Positions 18,566 to 26,922 of a stretch of 64,000 nucleotides of DNA are shown piece after piece. Source of the DNA: Gammaproteobacteria bacterium. Its GTDB lineage: Bacteria > Pseudomonadota > Gammaproteobacteria > Pseudomonadales > Pseudohongiellaceae. The notes under the pieces were generated by a model. The model made no database searches. It was not told the DNA's origin and was given only the letters and a program-made list of their open reading frames with translations. Both the position numbers and the translations under genes were made by a program. The DNA lies in NCBI GenBank assembly GCA_002706685.1, contig PALV01000003.1:68666-132665 (forward strand), written 5' to 3'. The first letter of the stretch is position 1. Every line of letters begins with the position of its first letter.

Positions 18566-20557
18566 TTACGGCTGTTGTTCTGATTCGATCCAGGCTTCGA
18601 CACGTTCAGCCAGCAAGGGCAATGGCAGTGAGCCCGCTGTCAGCACGGCGTCATGGAAGCCACCCCAGCTAAACTGGTCTCCCAGCTCCTGCCGGGCCAA
18701 TTCGCGAAGCTCCAGAATGGTCATCATACCGATCTTGTAGGACACCGCCTGGCCTGGCCATACGATGTAACGCTCCACTTCGGGCGTGATATCACCTTCG
18801 GTCATCGGAGTATTGGCCATCATGTAATCAATCGCTTCCTGGCGGGTCCAGCGCAGGTGATGAATGCCGGTATCCACGACCAGTCGTGCGGCACGGAAAA
18901 TCTCGTAGCTCAGGCGTCCGAAATCCTTGTAGGGATCCGTGAAGAACCCCATGTCCTTGCCAAGCTGCTCGGCATAGAGTCCCCAGCCCTCTACATAGGC
19001 AGAGTAAAACGTCAGACGCTGCAGCATGGGCAGCTCTTCAAGCTCCTGTGCCAATGCCAGCTGGAAGTGGTGACCTGGGGCGCCTTCATGGTAGGCCAGC
19101 GATTCCATCAGATAGGTCGGGTTGTCATTCATATTGGACAGGTTGACGTAATAGTAACCTGGTCGAGAGCCATCCAGTGCCGGCTGATTATAAAATGCAC
19201 CCGTCGCTGTTGCTTCGCGGAAAGGTTCAACAGCGCGCACTTCAAGCGCTGCCTCTGGCAGCGTGTCAAAGTACTGGGGTGCCACTTCCATGACCTGTTC
19301 GATCATTGCGGTTGAATCATCCAGATACTGCTGTCGACCCTCCGGCGTATTGGGCAGATAGAACTGCGGATCAGTGCGCAGGTATTCAAAGAATTCCGCC
19401 AGCGTGCCGTCAAATCCGACCTCTGTCATGATCGTGCGCATTTCGTCCTGGATACGGGCGACTTCAGCCAGACCAATATCGTGAATCTGCTGGGCACTTA
19501 AGTCATCACGCGTTGTAAACAGGTTCAGCTGGCTGGCATAAAATGCTTCGCCATTGGGCAGCTTCCATACGCCATCGCGACCATCGGACTGCGACTCCAT
19601 GTCACGCAGCGATGCCATATAACGCTCCACAGCGGGTGCAAATACCTCAGTCATGGCGCTACTGGCAGCTGTCTTGAGCTCTTGCGCACGCTCTTCAGTT
19701 ACCTCCAGCGCATCTACTTTCGCATTGAAGTCTGCCAGCAGCGCACTGGGCTCCTCAGCGTTGCCAAACTCTGCACCAGTGACCATTGCCTGCGCAGAAC
19801 TCAGCAGCCTTGGATAGGCAAAAGATGGCAGCAGGACGCCATCTGCGGCCCGCCGCTCCGCTTCTTCAATAACGCTGTTGATCACAGTATCCAGACCCTG
19901 CAATCGCGACAGGTAGGCATCGGCATGCGCTTCACTGCTGACTCGGTGATTATTGATCAGAAAAGTGACCAGACTCGACAGCACATCCTGCATTGGAGAG
20001 AAGGCATACTGACTGTCGCGCACCTGAAACTGCCGATCGTCCATCTGCCATTCAAACTCCATGAATCGGTAGGTCAACTGCTCCTGTGGTGTCAGCGATT
20101 CAAGGGAGAAATTCTCGCGCATCTCAGCCAGGTAACGCTGTGTGCGCTGGTGTGCATCAATGGCACCCTGATCTGAAAAATCGTCCCACTGTCCGTAGGC
20201 CTCAAGGTCATCGTCGATCATGCCGATCTGCGTTTTGAACAGCGGTGAGGCTTCCAGCTCCTGCTGGAAAACATCCTCCAGAAAAGCCTCAAACTCCTGG
20301 CTTGCAGGACTGCCTGTTGCACCCGTGCGCATATCACTGGCGGCGTCGGCCACCTGTTCGCTGATTTCGACAGCCGGTTCATCCGATTCTGGTTCTGACG
20401 GTCCGCAGGCCGCCACCATTGCCAGACCAGCCAGCAGACAAAACTGCGTCAGAGGCTTGCGCATACCTGACAGTGACAGGCTCGCGTGTGAAGATGGCGA
20501 TCGGGCAAAGGAAGCGAAAATAAATCGTGAAAACAGATGTTTGATTAGTTGCATCAT
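18566..20557 (-). CDS. DUF885 family lipoprotein, probable metallopeptidase-like protein
   Basis: This protein of about 663 residues belongs to the DUF885 family. The conserved AYHEGAPGHHFQLALAQE carries an HExxx-HH arrangement that resembles a zinc-binding site, and YVEGWGLYAEQLGK follows. A lipoprotein signal begins at MRKPLTQF and ends with the lipobox VAAC, so the mature protein is probably anchored in the outer membrane. The good ribosome site GGAG precedes the ATG at 20557, giving 31 extra residues before the signal; the alternative ATG at 20464 gives a textbook lipoprotein signal but no well-spaced site. The open frame continues upstream across a terminator, which rules out earlier starts. 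It heads the DUF885-dat-ggt group. Confidence 0.82.
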   Translation of the reverse strand: MMQLIKHLFSRFIFASFARSPSSHASLSLSGMRKPLTQFCLLAGLAMVAACGPSEPESDEPAVEISEQVADAASDMRTGATGSPASQEFEAFLEDVFQQELEASPLFKTQIGMIDDDLEAYGQWDDFSDQGAIDAHQRTQRYLAEMRENFSLESLTPQEQLTYRFMEFEWQMDDRQFQVRDSQYAFSPMQDVLSSLVTFLINNHRVSSEAHADAYLSRLQGLDTVINSVIEEAERRAADGVLLPSFAYPRLLSSAQAMVTGAEFGNAEEPSALLADFNAKVDALEVTEERAQELKTAASSAMTEVFAPAVERYMASLRDMESQSDGRDGVWKLPNGEAFYASQLNLFTTRDDLSAQQIHDIGLAEVARIQDEMRTIMTEVGFDGTLAEFFEYLRTDPQFYLPNTPEGRQQYLDDSTAMIEQVMEVAPQYFDTLPEAALEVRAVEPFREATATGAFYNQPALDGSRPGYYYVNLSNMNDNPTYLMESLAYHEGAPGHHFQLALAQELEELPMLQRLTFYSAYVEGWGLYAEQLGKDMGFFTDPYKDFGRLSYEIFRAARLVVDTGIHHLRWTRQEAIDYMMANTPMTEGDITPEVERYIVWPGQAVSYKIGMMTILELRELARQELGDQFSWGGFHDAVLTAGSLPLPLLAERVEAWIESEQQP

Positions 20558-20674
20558 GATGGACGCTCCAGGCAGAAAATTGGGAGCAAAGGACACAGGC
20601 GGGTGGAGCATAAACTGCGAGGCATCACCATCCGGAGGGTCGCAGGCACAATTAAAAACAGCCGGGGCCCGATC

Positions 20675-20699
20675 AAAAAAGGGAGCCGAAGCTCCCTTT
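20675..20699 (-). terminator. Rho-independent terminator with UUCG loop (minus strand)
   Basis: On the minus strand AAAGGGAGC, loop TTCG, GCTCCCTTT is followed by T residues, a compact and very stable terminator. It ends transcription coming from 20974 and the small unit at 20938-20965 before the DUF885 gene begins at 20557. Confidence 0.9.
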
Positions 20700-20818
20700 C
20701 CGTGACGCCTGGTTCCAATGGAACCAACTCTTGATTCGCAAACCACGTGTCATCCGCTTACCACATATTATCGGATGGCTGATGATCCGTTGTCCACTGA
20801 GTCAAGAGTGGAGTGTTA

Positions 20819-20896
20819 TCAATCCAGCAGGACGTTACTTCCTGCCAATTTAATACCACCAACATCCATTGAAACCGTAGCCATATCACTAGACAT
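20819..20896 (-). CDS. Small ORF, 25 codons, with an exceptionally strong Shine-Dalgarno sequence
   Basis: The ATG at 20896 is preceded by AGGAGGTGATCCA, complementary to the whole anti-Shine-Dalgarno tail of 16S rRNA, with the AGGAGG core seven bases from the ATG. The peptide starts MSSDMATVSMDVGG, has a short apolar middle (GGIKLAG) and ends NVLLD. It has no cysteine, no charged tail and no membrane helix, and I do not recognise it. The upstream promoter and downstream terminator make a self-contained gene. It could be a leader peptide, a small protein or a modified-peptide precursor; no maturation gene is adjacent. Confidence is in translation initiation, not in function. Confidence 0.5.
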   Translation of the reverse strand: MSSDMATVSMDVGGIKLAGSNVLLD

Positions 20897-20937
20897 TGGA
20901 TCACCTCCTCTTCTTTCTCAGTTGAACATGGACTCAG

Positions 20938-20965
20938 AGTAAAACCCGATGCCAAAAGCTGTCAA
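20938..20965 (-). promoter_or_regulatory. Promoter of the small transcription unit
   Basis: On the minus strand a perfect -35 TTGACA (20965-20960) is followed after 16 bases by TTTACT (20943-20938). The predicted start near 20931 gives a leader of about 35 bases before the ATG at 20896. The -35 begins only nine bases after the NhaC stop codon. Confidence 0.55.
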
Positions 20966-20973
20966 CCTTTAAT

Positions 20974-22383
20974 TCAGCTAATTTTTGCTTTCAGCAAACC
21001 AACGCCCAGGCCTGCCATAATTAACGAAACGATTGGATTGAGGTAGTTAAGAAATGCATAAGGCAGGTAGTCCAGCACCGGCACTCCCAGCGTCGCCGCA
21101 TAAAAAGCGCCCGCCGTCGTCCAGGGGATGAGACCGGTGCTCATCGTCGCCCCCTCTTCGACTGTGCGCGACACCATCACACGATCAAGCCCCAGGGCTT
21201 CGTATGCCTTGCGAAACAACTGGCAGTTCAGAATGATGCTTATATAGGCTTCACCCATGGCCATATTCGAGGCAACCCCGGACACAAGGGTTCCAGCAAT
21301 CAACGCCAGCCTGCTGCGCAGACGGGCGATGAAACCTTTAAGCAGCTCCGGCAGGATTCCTGATTGAAACAGCAGCCCCCCCAGCGCCAGCGCCATAATG
21401 GATAGCAGCAGTGTCCAGCTCATGCTCAACAGCCCGCCGCGGCCCAGCAACTCATCAAGCATGACAATACCGGTCTGCCCGGGTGAATTGCTCCACAGAC
21501 TGTTGAGGACAGTCGCAGGATTGCCACCTTGATAAATCATCGCCACTGCGATGGCGGTGACGATACTTGCACACATGCAAACCTCGGCGGCGTAGCGTCG
21601 CAGGCTGAGCCCCAGCATCACTATCAGGGGCAGCAGCGTTGGTATCAGGCCAAGCGAATACTGGGACGACAGTCCCTGCTGAATTTCGACAATGCTGGCC
21701 TGTGGCAGATCCTCCCCGGCATAACGCATTCCCAGCCACAGAAACACCAGAAAACTGATTACAAAGGCCGGTACCGTGGTGTACAACATGGCACCTATAT
21801 GCCGAAAAAGCGTTGTCTCGGCACTCATCGCCGCCAGATTGGTGGTGTCGGAAACCGGCGACATCTTGTCGCCAAAGGTCGCTCCACAAACCACCATGCC
21901 GGCTACCAGAGGCAGGGGAATGGACAAAGCCGAGCCAATACCGATCAACACCACGCCCAGCGTGCCTGCCGTCCCCCACGAGGTCCCGGTTGCAACTGAC
22001 ATCAGACTGCACAACACCAGGCCAGCCGCCAGAAACCAGGAGGGCTGCAATAGATTGAGACCATGAAAGATCAACGCAGCAACCGTGCCACTGTGCATCA
22101 GCGCAGCAATCAGAAAACCAATCAGCATGAAGATATAAAGCGCCGGCAATGCTCGCACAATGCCGGCGTTCATCATCTCGCGAATGGCCTGATAGTCATA
22201 ACCCAGCAGGCGCACATGAATGGCTGTCCACATCAGACACAGAAACATCAGGCTGTGCAGACTGATTGAAAACACAAACAGCCCAATAGCGATCGTCAAC
22301 AATATGCCGCAAAAACACACCAGGCTCTGCCCAAAGCCTGGGCTATATAATGGCGAGCGCTCCTGGGAGTCTGGCGTCGGCAT
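20974..22383 (-). CDS. NhaC-type Na+/H+ antiporter
   Basis: This 469-residue membrane protein has about 11 to 12 helices. Segments VATGTSWGTAGTLGVVLIGIG and VVCGATFGDKMSPVSDTTNLAA are the paired core motifs of the NhaC family, and LIPWTTAGAFYAATLGVP follows near the C-terminus. Family members exchange Na+ for H+ or carry organic cations or acids. The ATG lies five bases after the stop of the serine hydrolase, so the two are co-transcribed and perhaps translationally coupled. This suggests that the carrier may move a product of the hydrolase rather than serving pH homeostasis; that link is inference. Confidence 0.88.
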   Translation of the reverse strand: MPTPDSQERSPLYSPGFGQSLVCFCGILLTIAIGLFVFSISLHSLMFLCLMWTAIHVRLLGYDYQAIREMMNAGIVRALPALYIFMLIGFLIAALMHSGTVAALIFHGLNLLQPSWFLAAGLVLCSLMSVATGTSWGTAGTLGVVLIGIGSALSIPLPLVAGMVVCGATFGDKMSPVSDTTNLAAMSAETTLFRHIGAMLYTTVPAFVISFLVFLWLGMRYAGEDLPQASIVEIQQGLSSQYSLGLIPTLLPLIVMLGLSLRRYAAEVCMCASIVTAIAVAMIYQGGNPATVLNSLWSNSPGQTGIVMLDELLGRGGLLSMSWTLLLSIMALALGGLLFQSGILPELLKGFIARLRSRLALIAGTLVSGVASNMAMGEAYISIILNCQLFRKAYEALGLDRVMVSRTVEEGATMSTGLIPWTTAGAFYAATLGVPVLDYLPYAFLNYLNPIVSLIMAGLGVGLLKAKIS

Positions 22384-22388
22384 CTTGC

Positions 22389-23591
22389 TCAGTCTGCCAG
22401 CATGTCATCGACTGCCCGGAAGAAGGCGTCACGATGACGGGCAAACATCGCGCCGGTGGCCTGGGGCCAGGCGCCCTGTACCACGATGGCGAGATCCTGC
22501 TCAGGGTTAAGATAGATCGCCTGACCGAAAATGCCACTGGCACGGAATGTATCGTCGCCATTCAGCCACCAAAGATAGCCGTAGTTGTCGCTGCCGGGCG
22601 ACGGACTTGTGGAATCCTCTATCCAGTTGGCAGGTACCACGCGGGTCCCATCATGAAGCTGGCCATCATTCAGGACTAACAGTGCCAACCGACCCCAGTC
22701 GCGCAGGACTGGCGCAATACAGCAACCGCCAAGCTCGCCACCATAAGGGCCATGACTGATCCAGGTCGCGTCTGCCTCCATACCCCAGGGCTGCCATATC
22801 TTGTTGGTCAGATAGGCGGAAAGATTATTGCCAATGGCGGCACGCACGATGGCACCCGCCAGATTGGTCTCCCCCGTGTTGTAGTTGAAGCGCTCACCTG
22901 GCGGCGCAATCCGCGGCTTGCTGCCCATAAACTTCATCAGTTCCAGCATGTCGCCTGGCGAGGTCGCTACGTCTGACTGCGGGTCGGCATAGTCTTCATT
23001 CCAGTCAGTACCCGACGCCATCTGCAGCACATGTTTGACTGTCACGCCCTCATACGATGTACCCTGCAACTGAGGCAGATAGTCGGTAACCGGATCATCA
23101 ACGCTGTTGATATAGCCATCCTGTATGGCAGCCCCGGTCAGCAATGACACCACCGATTTTGTCATTGAGAACGATACCCAGCGAGTATCCTCATCGTTGC
23201 CAAGTCCATAACGCTCGAGCGCTATTTCGCCATCTTTTAATACCAGAATGCCACCCACGTGGTTCATGACCATATAATCGTCAAGTGAGTACTCGCTACC
23301 GTCCACCTGATAGCGCAGCATGGAAAAATCGCGCACATCACGCGGCAATTCCATTACCTGGTCGCCTTTGTAAATATGGCGAACCGGGCTAAGCCGATGG
23401 GTATTTCTAAAGCCAGCGATCTGCTCATCACCCTGCCAGAACAGGATACTGCCACCCGTTGGCAGATTGACATCGTCATCAGCGGGGTCTACAAAGCGAG
23501 GCTGTTGTGCAAGAGCGGTGGTGGCAAGACTCAGGCAACTGATACACAATGACAGGCCAAGGGCGAGGCGCGGGACGTTTCTAGTTTTCAT
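22389..23591 (-). CDS. Exported serine hydrolase (beta-lactamase family, class C type)
   Basis: This 400-residue protein has a signal peptide ending near TTALAQQ (residue 29). The catalytic SxxK is S142-M-T-K145 and the second motif is Y237-N-T239 in FNYNTGETN. The third-motif region reads FRASGIFGQ, with SG in place of KTG or HxG. It resembles 6-aminohexanoate-dimer hydrolase and other periplasmic esterases or amidases. GGAGA lies eight bases before the ATG. It is the first gene of a two-gene operon with the NhaC antiporter and diverges from the sirtuin gene. Confidence 0.86.
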   Translation of the reverse strand: MKTRNVPRLALGLSLCISCLSLATTALAQQPRFVDPADDDVNLPTGGSILFWQGDEQIAGFRNTHRLSPVRHIYKGDQVMELPRDVRDFSMLRYQVDGSEYSLDDYMVMNHVGGILVLKDGEIALERYGLGNDEDTRWVSFSMTKSVVSLLTGAAIQDGYINSVDDPVTDYLPQLQGTSYEGVTVKHVLQMASGTDWNEDYADPQSDVATSPGDMLELMKFMGSKPRIAPPGERFNYNTGETNLAGAIVRAAIGNNLSAYLTNKIWQPWGMEADATWISHGPYGGELGGCCIAPVLRDWGRLALLVLNDGQLHDGTRVVPANWIEDSTSPSPGSDNYGYLWWLNGDDTFRASGIFGQAIYLNPEQDLAIVVQGAWPQATGAMFARHRDAFFRAVDDMLAD

Positions 23592-23784
23592 TGGCAGGTC
23601 TCCAGCATGCGGGGTGATCGTCGAATTCTGCAGATTATCCCAGTAATGCTAAGCATGCCAGCCTGTGTAATCCTGTCGTCATCATCAATTGCGTACAATC
23701 CTGCCAATTGATCTTTCGGCGGGCTGATGTGACAAACCTGCCACTGATCCGGTCTCGTACCCCATTGTCGGCAGGAAGCTCAAA

Positions 23785-24705
23785 ATGAACCCAGTGACAG
23801 AATCCGTATCCACATTGAACAAGCACCCACAAAATACCCACGGCCTGAGATCCACCAATAATGCCGCCAGACTGTCGGTGTCCGAATCAGAGAGCGAAGC
23901 GGAACGGCTGGCACAGTTTCTCAGAGCCAATGCACCGGTCACAATCCTGACGGGAGCCGGCATCAGCACGGCTTCCGGTATTCCGGACTATCGCGATGAA
24001 AACGGCAACTGGAAACGCAAACAACCGGTTCAGCACCAGGAGTTCATGCAAAGTCTGGACGTCAGGCGCCGCTACTGGGCACGCAGCCTGGTCGGCTGGC
24101 CGGTCATGCAGAACGCCGCGCCCAATGGCGCACACCTGTTCATTCAGACACTGGAGCAACAGGGAGTGGTGCACCGGGTAATCACCCAGAATGTAGACCG
24201 CCTGCATCAGAAGGCGGGCAGCGAGCGGACCATCGATCTGCATGGCCGGGCTGATGAGGTGATATGCATGTCATGTGGCGAGCGGCATAACCGTCATGAC
24301 TGGCATCAGGTATGTGCCTCACTCAACCCGCATTTCAGAAACCTGCAGGCAGATGTTGCACCGGATGGAGACGCCGATCTGGAAATGGATTTCTCCGGCT
24401 TCAATGTACCGGACTGTCAGCAATGTGAAGGTATCATGAAGCCCGATGTGGTGTTTTTCGGTGACAATGTACCTCGTCCCCGCGTTGACGAATGCTTTGA
24501 GGCCATCGATCAAAGTCGTGCGCTACTGGTTATTGGCTCATCCCTGATGGTGTATTCCGGATTCCGCTTCGCCAGGCACGCCAGCGTCACAGGCAAGCCA
24601 CTGGCGATCCTCACGCGTGGACGCACGCGTGCCGACGAGCTGGCCACGCTGCAGCTGAGCGCTGATATTGGGAACACGCTACAGCACACAGTCAAATATC
24701 TGTAA
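23785..24705 (+). CDS. Sir2-family NAD-dependent protein deacylase
   Basis: This 306-residue sirtuin has the NAD-binding GAGISTASGIPDYRD, then TQNVDRLHQKAG and the catalytic histidine in DLHGRAD. A zinc site is formed by CMSCGE and CQQCEG, and the C-terminal VIGSSLMVYSGFRF closes the Rossmann fold. The residues between the zinc cysteines are longer than in CobB, which fits SIRT4-like bacterial sirtuins (lipoamidase/deacylase). It removes acyl groups from lysine and makes nicotinamide and O-acyl-ADP-ribose. AGGAAG lies about eight bases before the ATG. It is monocistronic; a weak hairpin at 24760-24776 may follow it. Confidence 0.9.
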   Translation: MNPVTESVSTLNKHPQNTHGLRSTNNAARLSVSESESEAERLAQFLRANAPVTILTGAGISTASGIPDYRDENGNWKRKQPVQHQEFMQSLDVRRRYWARSLVGWPVMQNAAPNGAHLFIQTLEQQGVVHRVITQNVDRLHQKAGSERTIDLHGRADEVICMSCGERHNRHDWHQVCASLNPHFRNLQADVAPDGDADLEMDFSGFNVPDCQQCEGIMKPDVVFFGDNVPRPRVDECFEAIDQSRALLVIGSSLMVYSGFRFARHASVTGKPLAILTRGRTRADELATLQLSADIGNTLQHTVKYL

Positions 24706-24805
24706 CTACATTCTGAGCGCGCCAGCCACCAAAAGAAACCTCCGTTAATTCCTGCATTTGCCTCCAGCATGGGGGCTTGGGCACCCGTGCGTGCAAAATT
24801 CTATA

Positions 24806-24834
24806 TTGTAATGCGAATTATTATCATTTATATT
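24806..24834 (+). promoter_or_regulatory. Fur-controlled promoter of the iron module
   Basis: TTGTAA (24806-24811), a 17-base spacer and TATATT (24829-24834) form a promoter. AATGCGAATTATTATCATT (24810-24828) inside it matches the Fur consensus GATAATGATAATCATTATC at most positions. Fe2+-Fur would cover the promoter and shut off 24881-30766 when iron is sufficient. Confidence 0.75.
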
Positions 24835-24880
24835 TGCGGTTAGTTTTGGTTCTTGCTTCCAACATTGCCCGGAAAACCAC

Positions 24881-25510
24881 ATGCAGTATCGCCTCAGCTC
24901 AATTTCATTGCCAGGTTCAATCCGGCAATGGCACTGGATAAGCTCCGCCGTTTGTCTGGTGGGCATGATGCTGTTTGCCGTAACGGGCATCACACTGAAT
25001 CACGCCGGGCGGATTGAGGCATCCCCGGAGCTCACTACTATCGAGACAGTCATCCCCGATGACGTGCTTACGACCGCCCGCGACCAGTTTGGCGATGGTG
25101 AAACAGACATAGAATCTGCTCTTCCGGAGTCCCTTCGCCAGTGGCTATCGCGTGAGCTGAACATCCGCACCGGCTCTCGCATTGCCGAGTGGAGCAGCGG
25201 GGAAATCTATCTTTCCATGCCCCGCCCCGGTGGCGACGCCTGGCTGAGTATAGACCTTGGCACTGCCGACCTGCTTTACGAGTCAACTGATCGCGGCTGG
25301 ATCTCTTACCTGAATGATTTACACAAAGGTCGCAACGCCGGGGTGGTGTGGGCCCGATTCATTGATGTGTTTTCCATCGCCTGCATCGTATTTTCAGTCA
25401 CCGGGCTGATCTTGCTGATTCGCCACAGCCAGGGTCGCCCATCGACCTGGCCATTAACCGGACTGGGCTTGTTGATACCTGTCCTTATCGCATTACTTTT
25501 TATTCACTAA
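24881..25510 (+). CDS. PepSY-associated TM helix protein (ferric-siderophore reductase-like)
   Basis: This 209-residue protein has an N-terminal helix beginning [14 protein letters not shown] with GITLNHAG after it, a periplasmic domain, and two C-terminal helices (around [20 protein letters not shown] and the last 20 residues). This is the PepSY_TM layout seen in FpvG- and FhuF-independent reductases that release iron from siderophores in the periplasm. Histidines H18 and H41 sit near the membrane faces and could bind haem. It is the first gene behind the Fur promoter and lies nine bases before the DUF2271 gene. Confidence 0.75.
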   Translation: MQYRLSSISLPGSIRQWHWISSAVCLVGMMLFAVTGITLNHAGRIEASPELTTIETVIPDDVLTTARDQFGDGETDIESALPESLRQWLSRELNIRTGSRIAEWSSGEIYLSMPRPGGDAWLSIDLGTADLLYESTDRGWISYLNDLHKGRNAGVVWARFIDVFSIACIVFSVTGLILLIRHSQGRPSTWPLTGLGLLIPVLIALLFIH

Positions 25511-25519
25511 GGAGTCGCT

Positions 25520-26035
25520 ATGCCAGCTGTCATGACACGGATTGTTTGCCTGTGTTTACTCGTATCCCCACTCTTGCCAGCCTCCGCGCAGGAGTTTGAT
25601 GTGAGTATCACAATTCCCCGTCTGGATGTTGCCGAGTACCACCGCCCCTACGTTGCATTCTGGGTGTCGGACGAGAGCAATGGCCATATCCTTGACCTGG
25701 AAGTCTGGTACGACACAGGCCTCGCCGACCTGGAGGGAAACAAGTGGCTTAAAGACATGCGTCAGTGGTGGCGGCGCTCGGGACGAACACTGGACATGCC
25801 GGTAGATGGCCTGGCTGCCGCAACCCGGCCACAGGGTCAACATGACCTTTCTTTCACCGACAAAGTGAGCGAACTGGAACCTGGTAACTATCAACTGAAC
25901 ATCGAAGCCGTTCGAGAAGTAGGTGGTCGCGAGATGCTGCAAATCCCGTTCACCTGGCCACCCGCAGCTGCCACCACGGAAACAGCCTCCGGCGATGTTG
26001 AGCTCGGTGAAGTACGTCTTGTCCTTTCCCCCTGA
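25520..26035 (+). CDS. DUF2271 family exported protein
   Basis: This 171-residue protein has a signal peptide (about 1-22, ending PASAQE). The mature part contains VAFWVSDESNGHILDLEVWYD and a W-rich KDMRQWWRRSGR, typical of DUF2271, whose function is unknown. The family is repeatedly found beside PepSY and TonB-receptor genes, so a role in periplasmic iron handling is likely but unproven. AAGGAG precedes its ATG, and the gene lies between the PepSY and DUF4198 genes in the Fur-controlled operon. Confidence 0.72.
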   Translation: MPAVMTRIVCLCLLVSPLLPASAQEFDVSITIPRLDVAEYHRPYVAFWVSDESNGHILDLEVWYDTGLADLEGNKWLKDMRQWWRRSGRTLDMPVDGLAAATRPQGQHDLSFTDKVSELEPGNYQLNIEAVREVGGREMLQIPFTWPPAAATTETASGDVELGEVRLVLSP

Positions 26036-26082
26036 AAAAATCTGATAGTGGAATTTTCATCTAACCAGAAGGAAGAATGATC

Positions 26083-26910
26083 ATGAACAAAAAACAACTC
26101 GCAATGGCTGCCACGGTGATGACACTTTGCGTAGCCGGCACCTCACATGCGCATCGAGCCTGGATTCTGCCCGCCTCGACCGTACACTCCAGCGAAACGC
26201 CCTGGGTGACGTTTGATGCAGCGATTTCCAATGACATCTTTCACACTGACTATCGTCCGATGAGCCTGGAAAATGTTCAGGCAATTGGACCTGATGGCTC
26301 TTTCATCCCGCTACAGAATGCACATACCGGAAAGTACCGCAGCACATTCGATCTGGAACTTGATCAGCAGGGCACATACCGTGTATTCACAGCCAGCCAC
26401 GGGCTCTCCGCGCGCTGGGAGACTGCGGACGGCGAGCGGCGCATGTATCCGGGGCGAGGTCGCGCCTATACACCGGAAGGTTTCGCGGCTGAAGTTCCAG
26501 AAGATGCTCACAACCTGCAGGTGACCTGGACATCACGGCGCCAGGAGACTTTTGTTACTGCAGGGATCCCTGACGACACTGCACTCGAGGTAAGTGGCGA
26601 AGGCTTTGAGATGGAGGCGCTGACTCACCCAAACGACCTCTACGCCGGCGAAACTGCTGAATTTCGTTTTCTGATAAATGGTCAGCCGGCAGTTGGCGCC
26701 GAGCTCACTGTATTGGCGGGTGGCATGCGCTATCGTGACAGTCAGGACGAAATCCTGGCAACAACGGACGCAGACGGCATCGTCAGTATTACATGGCCCG
26801 ATGCCGGAATGTACTGGCTCGAAGCAAACTACCAGGACGACCAGGGAGAGGCTCCTGCCACTCACCGCAGCGGATCCTACGTAGCAACCTTCGAAGTGCT
26901 GCCGCTGTAA
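26083..26910 (+). CDS. DUF4198 family periplasmic protein
   Basis: This 275-residue protein has a signal peptide ending near TSHAHRAWIL. HAHRAWILPASTV and the following beta-rich sequence are characteristic of DUF4198, a family of periplasmic metal-related proteins (often near nickel or iron transport genes). The C-terminal part reads like an Ig or carboxypeptidase-regulatory-like domain (AGETAEFRFLINGQPAVGAELTV). Two ATGs are six bases apart; AGGA is nine bases from the second (26083) and only a few from the first, so the second is chosen. It follows DUF2271 after 47 bases. Confidence 0.72.
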   Translation: MNKKQLAMAATVMTLCVAGTSHAHRAWILPASTVHSSETPWVTFDAAISNDIFHTDYRPMSLENVQAIGPDGSFIPLQNAHTGKYRSTFDLELDQQGTYRVFTASHGLSARWETADGERRMYPGRGRAYTPEGFAAEVPEDAHNLQVTWTSRRQETFVTAGIPDDTALEVSGEGFEMEALTHPNDLYAGETAEFRFLINGQPAVGAELTVLAGGMRYRDSQDEILATTDADGIVSITWPDAGMYWLEANYQDDQGEAPATHRSGSYVATFEVLPL

Positions 26911-26922
26911 CGGTGCTGGCTG

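Larger units (their letters stand above)
20675..20931 (-). ncRNA. Candidate small transcript of about 255 nt (dual-function RNA or small mRNA)
   Basis: Between a promoter at 20938-20965 and the terminator at 20675-20699 lies an isolated unit. After the 25-codon ORF the RNA has small hairpins: CCACT/AGTGG (20794-20811), CGGAT/ATCCG (20772-20789) and TGGTTCC/GGAACCA with a three-base loop (20710-20726). Nothing resembles 6S, 4.5S, tmRNA or RNase P RNA. The boundaries are inferred, so it may be a small mRNA with a structured 3' end rather than a regulatory RNA. Confidence 0.45.

Noticed and set aside
20599..20746. N-terminal extension of the DUF885 gene to 20746
   Set aside because: It would read through the UUCG terminator and place over 90 residues before the lipoprotein signal.
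20871..20910. Possible degenerate fragment of a 16S rRNA 3' end on the plus strand
   Set aside because: Only TTGGATCACCTCCT and AACCGTAG match, with different spacing. A strong Shine-Dalgarno site on the other strand explains the longer match.
20758..20955. 65-codon minus-strand frame overlapping the small transcription unit
   Set aside because: It lacks a ribosome site and runs in a different frame from the 25-codon ORF that has the near-perfect site.
24760..24776. Hairpin GCCTCC-AGCAT-GGGGGC after the sirtuin gene as a terminator
   Set aside because: Only six pairs including one G-U and no T-run; kept as a remark, not as a feature.
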